Positions 7,703 through 15,308 of a stretch of 15,308 nucleotides of DNA are shown here, one piece after another; position 1 is the stretch's first letter, and every line of letters starts with the position of its first letter. Source of the DNA: an uncultured Gammaproteobacteria bacterium (lineage in GTDB: Bacteria > Pseudomonadota > Gammaproteobacteria > GCA-2729495). The DNA lies in NCBI GenBank assembly GCA_947258805.1, contig CAMYJV010000117.1, positions 1 to 15,308 of the forward strand. Direction: 5' to 3'. The translations under genes and the position numbers were made by a program. The notes below the pieces were generated by a model. It made no database searches, was not told where the DNA came from, and worked only from the letters and a program-made list of their open reading frames with translations.

Positions 7703-7898
7703 GGCACCTCCTGACATTGACCGACTGCTGCAGAGGCTGTTCATCCAATGCCTGAAGCCTGTGATCTCTGCAGTTCCGCGAATATCCTAGCCCAACATCG
7801 TTGTTCTGTCTCGCGCCGCCCCGCCGGTCTCGTCCGCGATGGGGTGGGCCCGGCTTGTCCCTGTCCTTAGTGTCCGGACAGCATGAGAGACTGCTGCG
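7703..7898. other. Divergent intergenic region between the RRM and protease genes
   Basis: This 196-base region must carry promoters for both flanking genes, but I see no strong sigma-70 box pair. It holds an eight-base inverted repeat, CTGCAGAG at 7728-7735 and CTCTGCAG at 7766-7773, which would lie in the RRM mRNA leader if transcription starts upstream of it. It also holds a perfect ten-base palindrome TGTCCGGACA at 7871-7880, just before the protease start. Neither is assigned to a known regulator. Confidence 0.4.
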
Positions 7899-8693
7899 AT
7901 GAGTGCAGTCTTAGGCCGCTATCCGCTGGCGAGTTTCTACACGCTGGCGTACGCATTTACCTGGTCCCTGGGATTGCCGCTGATGTTGTCGCGGCGTGGC
8001 CTGATTGCAGCAGACGTCCCGCATTGGGTGGAGCCAATCGCAGCCTTCGGACCATTTGTTGCGGCGATGCTGGTCGCCCGGGCACTGTCCGGGCGCGACG
8101 GACCCAGGGACATCCTGGCAAGCCTGCGCCGTTGGCGGGTAGGCTCGCTCTGGGCCCTGGTTGCCCTGCTGAGTCCCGTCGGTTTGCTGTTGTTGGCCCT
8201 GCTGGCAGCGGGGGCCCTTGGTGAGAGTCCGTCGTTTGTCGCGCCGGCCGTGGGTGAATTGACCACGCTGGCGGGTCTTGCAGACCTGGTCGTGGCAGGG
8301 GGCCTGCTCCAAGCATGGGGCGAGGAGCCCGGCTGGCGCGGTCTGGCGCTGCCTCGATTGCGCCGAAGATTCGGGCCGCTGCTCGCAACCCTGGCCCTTT
8401 GGCCCGTCTGGCTCTGCTGGCATCTGCCGTTTTTTCTGAGCCGCCCGGAATTTGGCTGGGCCCAGTGGGTGGCTTTCTCCGTGGGCATTTTGTCGGCAGC
8501 AATCTGGCTGACGCTGATCTGGGACGGCACGCGCAGCATATTTATGTGTGTGGGCTGGCACGCGGTGGTGAACATCTGCCGCGGTCTGGCCCTGGCCGTG
8601 TCGACGACGGCTTTCCTTGCGATTAGTAATTTCGTCCTGCTGGGCGCGCTACTTATCGCGATCGGGTGGGCATGGCAGCGCCGCCGCGCCTGA
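7899..8693 (+). CDS. CPBP-family (CAAX/Abi-type) intramembrane metalloprotease
   Basis: The 264-residue, very hydrophobic protein has about eight predicted membrane helices. The conserved metal-site motifs of the CPBP family (type II CAAX prenyl endopeptidase, Abi domain) are all present and in order: GEEPGWRG (E142, E143, R147), WHLPFF (H175) and WHAVVN (H221, N225). These residues coordinate zinc and activate water in the family, so the protein is probably an active membrane protease. Bacterial members have roles in peptide or bacteriocin processing and immunity, and many have no known substrate; nothing nearby identifies one here. The ATG at 7899 has only a weak purine stretch (GAGAGA) upstream. 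The gene stands alone, divergent from the RRM gene, and no terminator is evident after it. Confidence 0.9.
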   Translation: MSAVLGRYPLASFYTLAYAFTWSLGLPLMLSRRGLIAADVPHWVEPIAAFGPFVAAMLVARALSGRDGPRDILASLRRWRVGSLWALVALLSPVGLLLLALLAAGALGESPSFVAPAVGELTTLAGLADLVVAGGLLQAWGEEPGWRGLALPRLRRRFGPLLATLALWPVWLCWHLPFFLSRPEFGWAQWVAFSVGILSAAIWLTLIWDGTRSIFMCVGWHAVVNICRGLALAVSTTAFLAISNFVLLGALLIAIGWAWQRRRA

Positions 8694-8705
8694 GGTCTTT
8701 CGACT

Positions 8706-8767
8706 ACGTTTTACATAATAAATTCATTTATTTCATATATCTGAAGCTGTTATATGATGTAGCTTCT
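8706..8767 (+). promoter_or_regulatory. AT-rich promoter island with inverted repeat around the -10 box
   Basis: Bases about 8706-8760 are strikingly AT-rich against the GC-rich surroundings. TATGAT at 8753-8758 matches five of six bases of a sigma-70 -10 box. It sits in the 12-base gap of a perfect six-base inverted repeat, GAAGCT (8743-8748) and AGCTTC (8761-8766), a layout suited to a repressor operator. An alternative upstream -35-like TTTACA is at 8710-8715. It lies directly upstream of the DUF5658 gene. The promoter role is inferred from composition and position. Confidence 0.5.
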
Positions 8768-8823
8768 GGATAAAGGAATTGCGCCTTCCGGCACCAATAA
8801 CAAACTCCAACAAAGGGGTGCAC

Positions 8824-9405
8824 GTGGCCCGATCTGCTGAGAGATGGCGATATATCAAGGCCGGTGAACTGGTCATTGGCCAGCTTACGGGCCGCCGCGG
8901 TCCGGCGCCGGGGTTGTTGTTCGAGCGTCGCGCGGCTGAGCGCCGCGAGCCGGGTATGCGATCCCTGGCCTACGGCGGCGTGCGGCCTCGGCGGCGGTGG
9001 GGGCGACGGCAGGGTGATGCCCAGCAAGTATTCCTGGACTGGCACGAACCCAGGGTCCTCTACATGGCCCTTGCCATTTTGCTGATGAGCTGCGCGGATG
9101 CGTTGCTGACTCTCAACATCCTGGAAGCCGGCGGCAGGGAAGTGAATGGCCTGATGGACTGGCTGATCCGTCGCGACACCAACTCATTTGTCGCCACCAA
9201 GATCGCTATTACGGGCGTTGGGGTCATTTTGCTGGTCCTCGCGGTGAACCGACATTTTCTCGGCCGCGTACCCGTGATACAGCTACTGCGAGCGTTTTGC
9301 TTCGGCTATGCGGCGCTGCTGGCCTGGGAGCTGTTCCTGCTCGCCAGGCTATTCCCCGGCCTGGCTGCCGGGGGCTCGACGGCGTGGGCAGCGGTGCTCG
9401 GATGA
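8824..9405 (+). CDS. DUF5658-family membrane protein
   Basis: I chose the GTG at 8824 because AAAGGGGTG (8811-8819) is a good ribosome site at normal distance; the frame is also open from a TTG at 8779. The product has 193 residues. Residues 24-65 form a basic cytoplasmic segment with ERR..ERR, a SLAYGG turn and RPRRRWGRR. DWHEPR at 72-77 then leads into three hydrophobic helices, roughly 79-98, 118-137 and 147-170. The motif ADALLTLNILEAGGREVN between the first and second helices is characteristic of DUF5658. The arginine-rich stretch followed by DW-H-P also recurs in this family. Function is unknown. Its own AT-rich promoter lies upstream and sucA follows after 138 bases, so it is probably transcribed alone. 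Confidence 0.8.
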   Translation: MARSAERWRYIKAGELVIGQLTGRRGPAPGLLFERRAAERREPGMRSLAYGGVRPRRRWGRRQGDAQQVFLDWHEPRVLYMALAILLMSCADALLTLNILEAGGREVNGLMDWLIRRDTNSFVATKIAITGVGVILLVLAVNRHFLGRVPVIQLLRAFCFGYAALLAWELFLLARLFPGLAAGGSTAWAAVLG

Positions 9406-9443
9406 TTCGCTGAAGCTGGCGGTGAATTTCGTGCGGTTGCGCG

Positions 9444-9472
9444 TTCAATGGGCCCGGCGCTTGGGCTAAACT
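9444..9472 (+). promoter_or_regulatory. Probable sucA operon promoter
   Basis: TTCAAT at 9444-9449 and TAAACT at 9467-9472 are separated by 17 bases and fit a modest sigma-70 promoter (three and four consensus matches). A start near 9479 would give a leader of about 65 bases beginning with the small hairpin GTGGG-TGT-CCCAC (9483-9495). The 138-base gap shows nothing else, and no clear Shine-Dalgarno sequence precedes the sucA ATG. Confidence 0.45.
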
Positions 9473-9543
9473 ACAGGGCTTCGTGGGTGTCCCACCCGTC
9501 CTGATGAGCGCGGAACGCCGCCCCCAGACAAACCGGCCTGTTA

Positions 9544-12366
9544 ATGAGCCAGTCACTGCAGCAAAGGTATGCGTCGTCGCCCCTGTTCGGCGCCAATGCG
9601 CCTTACGTCGAAGACCTTTACGAAGCATTCCTCGACGATCCCGAGTCGGTGCCCGAGAACTGGCGCCAGATGTTTGCGCAGCTCAGACCCGGGGACGGCG
9701 AGCAGGCCTCCCACCGGGCATTGCAGGCAGCCCTGGCCGCCGGGCACGTGCCGGCCGCGGCCGCGGTGGCTGCTGGGCCGCGGGTGGCGGCAGCCAACGA
9801 GAAGCAGGCGGCGGTATCCCGGCTGATCCAGGTTTACAGCCTGCGCGGTCACCAGATAGCTGATCTCGATCCCCTCGGCATGATGGACCGGCGGGTGCCA
9901 GTCGTGCTGCGCCTGGACTACCTGGGCCTGACCGAGGCCGATATGGACACCGAGTTTTTTAGCGGCGGTCTGGCGGGCACCGGTCACGGCCGGCTGCCGC
10001 TCCGGGAAATCGTGTCGATTCTCCGCAAGGTCTACTGCGGCAAGATCGGCGCCGATTTCGCCCATTTGTCACGCAGCCGGGAGCGTTTGTGGATCCGTGA
10101 GCACCTGGAGCGCGGCATGCTCACCGCCGTTTTCGCCGCCGATGACCGGCAGATGATCCTGGATCAGCTGACGGCGGCCGAGGGCGTCGAGCGCTACCTG
10201 CACACGAAGTACGTCGGGCAAAAACGCTTTTCCCTGGAAGGTGGCGACAGCCTGATTCCGATGCTGCACGACCTGATTCAACGCGCGGGGTCCAGCGGTG
10301 TGCAGGAAGTCGTGATTGGCATGGCCCACCGCGGGCGGATCAATGTGCTGGTGAACATCCTGGGTAAGGCGCCGCAGGAGCTGTTCACGGAATTCGAAGG
10401 CCAGCAGGATCTGACTGCGTTGACCGGTTCCGGTGACGTTAAATATCACCTGGGTTTTTCTTCCGATATCCGCACCGGCGGTGACAACGTGCATGTCTCC
10501 CTGGCCTTCAACCCGTCGCATCTCGAAATCGTCGACCCGGTGGTCGAAGGGTCGGTTCGTGCCCGCCAGGATCGCCGCGGTGACAGCACCGGCAGCGAGA
10601 TCCTGCCGGTGCTGATTCACGGCGACGCGGCTTTCGCCGGGCAGGGCGTCGTGCCGGAGACTTTTCAACTCTCCCAGGCCCGCGGTTTCTCCACTGGCGG
10701 CACGGTGCATATCGTCGTCAATAACCAGGTTGGCTTCACCATCAGCGACCCGCGCGACGCTCGATCGACACCGTACTGCACGGACGTGGCGAAAATGATC
10801 GAAGCGCCGGTTTTCCACGTCAACGGTGACGATCCGGAAGCCTGCGTATTCGTGACGCGAATGGCGTTGGAGTTCCGCCAGACTTTCGGCAAAGACGTGG
10901 TCATTGATCTGTTCTGTTACCGCCGCCACGGCCACAACGAGGCCGATGAACCGGCGGCCACCCAGCCGCGCATGTACCAGGTGATCAAAAAGCACGCCAC
11001 CACGCGCCAGATCTACAGCCGCCAGCTCCTGGAAGCGGGCGTCGTCGATGCCACGGGGCCGGACCAGTTGGTGGAGGATTACCGCGATCGTCTCGACACG
11101 GGCCACCCGCTGCCCGAAGCGGTGCTGGGCAACCTCGGTAACGAGTACACGGTGGACTGGCGGCCCTATCAGCGGGCCGATCCTGATGAAGACCCGGTGA
11201 CCCGCATCACCCCGGCAGAAGTCGAGGTCCTGGGCCGGGCTATCACGCGCATCCCGCGAGGTTTCACGCTGCACCCGCGGGTTGCCCGGGTCATTACCGA
11301 TCGCGAGCGAATGGCGGCGGGAGAGCTGCCCATGGACTGGGGCTTCGGCGAGATGATGGCCTACGGCAGCCTGCTGCAGCAGGGCTTCAAGATCAGGCTG
11401 ACCGGCCAGGACAGTCGCCGCGGCACGTTTTTCCATCGCCACGCCGCGCTGTACGACCAGGCGAGCGGCCGTTCCTACCTGCCGCTGGATGACATCGACA
11501 ATCGGCGGGATTCGTTCATCGTTACCGATTCCCTACTGTCCGAAGAAGCCGTGATGGGCTTCGAGTACGGGTATTCAACGACCGATCCGGAAACCCTGGT
11601 CATCTGGGAGGGCCAGTTCGGTGATTTTGCCAACGGCGCGCAGGTCGTTATTGACCAGTTCATTACCTCCGGCGAAGCCAAGTGGGGTCGGCTCAGCGGC
11701 CTGACATTGCTGCTGCCGCACGGCTACGAAGGCCAGGGTCCGGAGCATTCCTCCGCGCGGCTCGAGCGCTTTTTGCAGCTGTGCGCAGAAAACAATATCC
11801 AGGTCTGTGTGCCATCCAACCCCGCGCAGATGTTTCACATGATGCGCCGCCAGATGCTGCGTAAACTGCGCAAACCGCTGATCGTAATGACACCGAAGAG
11901 CCTGTTGCGCCATCGCCTGGCGAGTTCACCGCTGGACGACGTGATCAACGGTCATTTCCAGCGAATTATCGGCGAGATCGAAGAGATGGATGCGTCCGCT
12001 GTCCGGCGGGTCGTATTCTGCAGCGGCAAAGTGTTCTACGATCTGCTGGAAGCGCGGCGTGCGGCCCATATCGACAACGTAGCCATCGTGCGCATCGAGC
12101 AGCTCTATCCTTATCCCGTGCAAGAATACGCTGAAGCACTGGCTGCTTATCCGCGCGCCACCGAAGTCGTCTGGTGCCAGGAAGAGCCGCAAAACCAGGG
12201 CGCCTGGTACCAGATTCAGCACCGCCTGCGGCAGCCTCTGCACAGCGAGCAGGAACTGTTCTATGCGGGCCGCCCCCACGCTGCGGCGCCGGCTGCGGGC
12301 ATCTTCCAGCTGCACGTGAAACGCCAGCAGGCGCTGGTGGAAGCGGCTTTGCGAATCAACGACTAA
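9544..12366 (+). CDS. sucA: 2-oxoglutarate dehydrogenase E1 component (thiamine-dependent)
   Basis: SucA decarboxylates 2-oxoglutarate and passes the succinyl group to the lipoyl arm of E2 in the TCA cycle. The 940-residue product aligns along its whole length with E. coli SucA (933 residues). It begins with the usual short E2-binding N-terminus ([20 protein letters not shown]). Then come [13 protein letters not shown] at 259-271, [26 protein letters not shown] from 360 and VNNQVGFT, the thiamine/Mg region. [12 protein letters not shown] (His462), [14 protein letters not shown] from 621, and [18 protein letters not shown] near 689 with [14 protein letters not shown] complete the order. I see no missing block or frameshift. 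The ATG at 9544 is the only start giving the normal N-terminus. sucB follows after 17 bases, so they form one operon; sucCD is not adjacent. Confidence 0.98.
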   Translation: MSQSLQQRYASSPLFGANAPYVEDLYEAFLDDPESVPENWRQMFAQLRPGDGEQASHRALQAALAAGHVPAAAAVAAGPRVAAANEKQAAVSRLIQVYSLRGHQIADLDPLGMMDRRVPVVLRLDYLGLTEADMDTEFFSGGLAGTGHGRLPLREIVSILRKVYCGKIGADFAHLSRSRERLWIREHLERGMLTAVFAADDRQMILDQLTAAEGVERYLHTKYVGQKRFSLEGGDSLIPMLHDLIQRAGSSGVQEVVIGMAHRGRINVLVNILGKAPQELFTEFEGQQDLTALTGSGDVKYHLGFSSDIRTGGDNVHVSLAFNPSHLEIVDPVVEGSVRARQDRRGDSTGSEILPVLIHGDAAFAGQGVVPETFQLSQARGFSTGGTVHIVVNNQVGFTISDPRDARSTPYCTDVAKMIEAPVFHVNGDDPEACVFVTRMALEFRQTFGKDVVIDLFCYRRHGHNEADEPAATQPRMYQVIKKHATTRQIYSRQLLEAGVVDATGPDQLVEDYRDRLDTGHPLPEAVLGNLGNEYTVDWRPYQRADPDEDPVTRITPAEVEVLGRAITRIPRGFTLHPRVARVITDRERMAAGELPMDWGFGEMMAYGSLLQQGFKIRLTGQDSRRGTFFHRHAALYDQASGRSYLPLDDIDNRRDSFIVTDSLLSEEAVMGFEYGYSTTDPETLVIWEGQFGDFANGAQVVIDQFITSGEAKWGRLSGLTLLLPHGYEGQGPEHSSARLERFLQLCAENNIQVCVPSNPAQMFHMMRRQMLRKLRKPLIVMTPKSLLRHRLASSPLDDVINGHFQRIIGEIEEMDASAVRRVVFCSGKVFYDLLEARRAAHIDNVAIVRIEQLYPYPVQEYAEALAAYPRATEVVWCQEEPQNQGAWYQIQHRLRQPLHSEQELFYAGRPHAAAPAAGIFQLHVKRQQALVEAALRIND

Positions 12367-12383
12367 CTTTAGGACAGCAACGC

Positions 12384-13625
12384 ATGAGCATCGAAGTCAA
12401 GGTTCCGCAGCTCCCAGAGTCTGTTGCGGACGCCACCCTCGTCAACTGGCACAAGAGTCCGGGCGATTCGGTGGCGCGCGACGAGAACCTGGTCGATCTC
12501 GAGACCGACAAGGTAGTGCTTGAGGTGCCGGCCCCGGCTGCGGGTGTGCTGACGGAAATCAAGATCGAAAGCGGTGCCACCGTCACCAGCGGTGAGCTAC
12601 TCGCTACGCTCGAGCCAGGTGAGGCGGCGGCCGCGGCTGCCCCGGCGGCCAGCGCGGAGCCTGAGCCGCAGCCCGCTCCGGAGGAAGTGCCCGCGCAGCC
12701 CGCAGCGCCGCCATCGGCGGCAAGCACCGAAAATGCCGGCAAGCTGAGTCCCGCCGTGCGGCGGCTGCTGGAAGAACACGACCTGGATGAGACCCAGATC
12801 CGGGGCAGCGGGCGAGGTGGCCGGATCCTCAAGTCGGACGTGCTGGCCTTCGTTGATCAGCGCGTGCAGCCGTCCGGCGATACCGAAGACCTGCCCGTTG
12901 AAACGGTGCCAGCGGTGGGCGGCGCCCGCCGTGACCATCGAGTGCCGATGAGTCGCCTGCGCGCGCGCATCGCCGAGCGCATGGTCGAAGCACAGCAGAC
13001 GGCCGCAATGCTGACCACTTTCAACGAGGTGGACCTGACGGAAGTCATTGCGCTGCGGAGTCGCTACAAAGAGCGTTTCGAGAAAGAACACGGCGTCAAG
13101 CTCGGGTTCATGTCCTTCTTTGTACGTGCGAGCCTCGAGGCCCTGCGGCGCTTCCCGGTAGTGAACGCATCCATCGAAGGTAGCGACATTGTCTACCATG
13201 AGTACTACGACATTGGTATTGCGGTCTCCAGTGACCGTGGGCTGCTGGTGCCGGTGATACGCGACGTGGACGCGATGAGCTTTGCCTCCATCGAAAAGGC
13301 CATCGGGGAATACGGCAATAAGGCGCGCGAAGGCGCTATTTCTATGGACGAACTCACGGGCGGGACATTCACGATCACAAATGGCGGTGTCTTTGGCTCG
13401 ATGCTGTCGACTCCGATCCTGAACCCGCCGCAGAGTGCCATTCTCGGCATGCACAAGATTCAGGAACGCCCAATGGTCGTTGCTGGTGAGGTGCTCGCGC
13501 GGCCGATCATGTACCTGGCACTGAGTTACGACCACCGCATCATCGACGGGCGGGAAGCCGTGCAATTCCTGGTGGCCATCAAGGACGCGCTGGAAGATCC
13601 CGGTCGCCTGTTGCTGCAGATCTGA
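12384..13625 (+). CDS. sucB: 2-oxoglutarate dehydrogenase E2, dihydrolipoyl succinyltransferase
   Basis: SucB is the core of the 2-oxoglutarate dehydrogenase complex and moves the succinyl group from lipoamide to coenzyme A. The ATG at 12384 gives the canonical N-terminus ([17 protein letters not shown]) with AGGA at 12371-12374 upstream; the open frame reaching back to 12174 is sucA shadow. The 413-residue product has a lipoyl domain (2-76) with the lipoylated lysine K43 in [12 protein letters not shown] flexible Ala/Pro/Glu linker (about 78-119) follows, then the E3/E1-binding domain (120-156, [17 protein letters not shown]). The catalytic domain (about 190-413) has [31 protein letters not shown] and the active-site motif SYDHRIIDG (H384, D388). 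It is complete and sits between sucA and lpd. Confidence 0.98.
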   Translation: MSIEVKVPQLPESVADATLVNWHKSPGDSVARDENLVDLETDKVVLEVPAPAAGVLTEIKIESGATVTSGELLATLEPGEAAAAAAPAASAEPEPQPAPEEVPAQPAAPPSAASTENAGKLSPAVRRLLEEHDLDETQIRGSGRGGRILKSDVLAFVDQRVQPSGDTEDLPVETVPAVGGARRDHRVPMSRLRARIAERMVEAQQTAAMLTTFNEVDLTEVIALRSRYKERFEKEHGVKLGFMSFFVRASLEALRRFPVVNASIEGSDIVYHEYYDIGIAVSSDRGLLVPVIRDVDAMSFASIEKAIGEYGNKAREGAISMDELTGGTFTITNGGVFGSMLSTPILNPPQSAILGMHKIQERPMVVAGEVLARPIMYLALSYDHRIIDGREAVQFLVAIKDALEDPGRLLLQI

Positions 13626-15023
<1,398 letters not shown>

Positions 15024-15026
<3 letters not shown>

Positions 15027-15052
15027 ACGCAGCCCCGCACCTCGGGTATCAT
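15024..15052 (+). promoter_or_regulatory. Possible promoter of the YfaZ-like gene
   Basis: TATCAT at 15047-15052 matches five of six -10 bases. TGAACG at 15024-15029, 17 bases upstream, matches three -35 bases and overlaps the lpd stop codon. A start near 15059 would leave a short leader containing the GGAG ribosome site at 15071-15074. I see no terminator between lpd and this gene, so read-through is also possible. Confidence 0.35.
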
Positions 15053-15081
15053 TCCGCCTGTTGTTGTTGCGGAGTGCGGGG

Positions 15082-15308
15082 ATGCGAGCGAGTCTGGTCC
15101 TTGCCAGCCTGCTGCTGGGTGGTGGCAGTGCCCTGGCGGATGAACTGAATCTGAGCCTGAATACGGATTCGGTGCGCGTGGAGTACGCGCGCCCCATTGC
15201 GAGCCGGCCCCTGGAATGGGACCTGGGCTGGCTGCACCACACGGATAATGGCGATGCATTGCACGCCAGTCTGCACGTGGTCGGCAAGCTGAAAGAGGGA
15301 GCCGCGCC
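15082..15308 (+). CDS. YfaZ-like outer-membrane protein, N-terminal part
   Basis: The gene runs off the window; 75 residues are visible. The ATG at 15082 has GGAG (15071-15074) seven bases upstream. The product begins with a signal peptide: MRASLVLASLLLGGG, then ALA|DE with cleavage near residue 20. After cleavage, ELNLSLNTDSVRVEYARP and LEWDLGWLHHTDNGDALHA resemble the first beta strands of YfaZ-family proteins, which are predicted outer-membrane beta-barrels of unknown function. The alternating polar and hydrophobic pattern supports a barrel. The family call rests on a short N-terminus; a secreted protein is much more certain than the exact family. Confidence 0.7.
   Translation, partial: MRASLVLASLLLGGGSALADELNLSLNTDSVRVEYARPIASRPLEWDLGWLHHTDNGDALHASLHVVGKLKEGAA

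Noticed and set aside
7871..7880. Perfect palindrome TGTCCGGACA before the protease gene
   Set aside because: Ten-base palindromes occur by chance in GC-rich DNA. No -10/-35 boxes are positioned around it and there is no second copy in the window.
7911..8561. Several overlapping minus-strand frames of 180-216 codons
   Set aside because: They are antisense to the CPBP protease, whose catalytic motifs are clear. The frames have low-complexity, Gln/Arg-rich translations with no membrane or domain pattern.
10069..11442. A 457-codon open frame on the minus strand
   Set aside because: It lies wholly inside sucA, shows no recognisable domain and reflects codon bias in GC-rich DNA. The same applies to the long minus-strand frames at 1976-2992, 12597-13565 and 13926-14975.

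Overview
The window is GC-rich, densely coded DNA that looks like a gammaproteobacterial chromosome. The support is the sucA-sucB-lpd order, with each product closest to gamma/pseudomonad-type sequences, plus a YfaZ-like outer-membrane protein, a DUF5658 membrane protein and a NodT-type tripartite efflux operon. I would guess a Woeseiaceae/Chromatiales/Xanthomonadales-like free-living lineage, but that is inference. No mobile element, CRISPR array, tRNA or rRNA gene is visible.

Region 1 (1-4981, + strand) is a tripartite RND efflux operon: the C-terminal part of a periplasmic adaptor, an inner-membrane RND pump and a NodT-type outer-membrane lipoprotein channel. The genes are coupled by ATGA start/stop overlaps. 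Both the pump and the channel carry an out-of-frame internal deletion. Region 2 (5104-7410, + strand) holds a secreted HemF-like protein (a divergent relative of oxygen-dependent coproporphyrinogen III oxidase with a signal peptide) and an NCS1-family (CodB-like) permease broken by a one-base frameshift near its N-terminus. Region 3 (7418-8693) holds a small RRM RNA-binding protein on the minus strand. Its intrinsic terminator lies inside the last codons of the convergent permease gene. A CPBP/CAAX-type membrane protease follows on the plus strand.

Region 4 (8694-9405) has an AT-rich promoter island, then a DUF5658 membrane protein. Region 5 (9406-15026) is the 2-oxoglutarate dehydrogenase operon: sucA (E1), sucB (E2) and lpd (E3). 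sucA and sucB are full length. lpd is in frame but lacks about 27 residues that are nearly invariant in the family, just after the second FAD-binding motif. Region 6 (15082-end) is the start of a secreted or outer-membrane protein resembling YfaZ.

The genes themselves are mostly familiar. The most notable signals are four separate internal lesions in conserved genes within about 11.6 kb, which may be sequence or assembly error or real gene decay, and the extracytoplasmic HemF-like protein. I found no convincing new multi-gene system.
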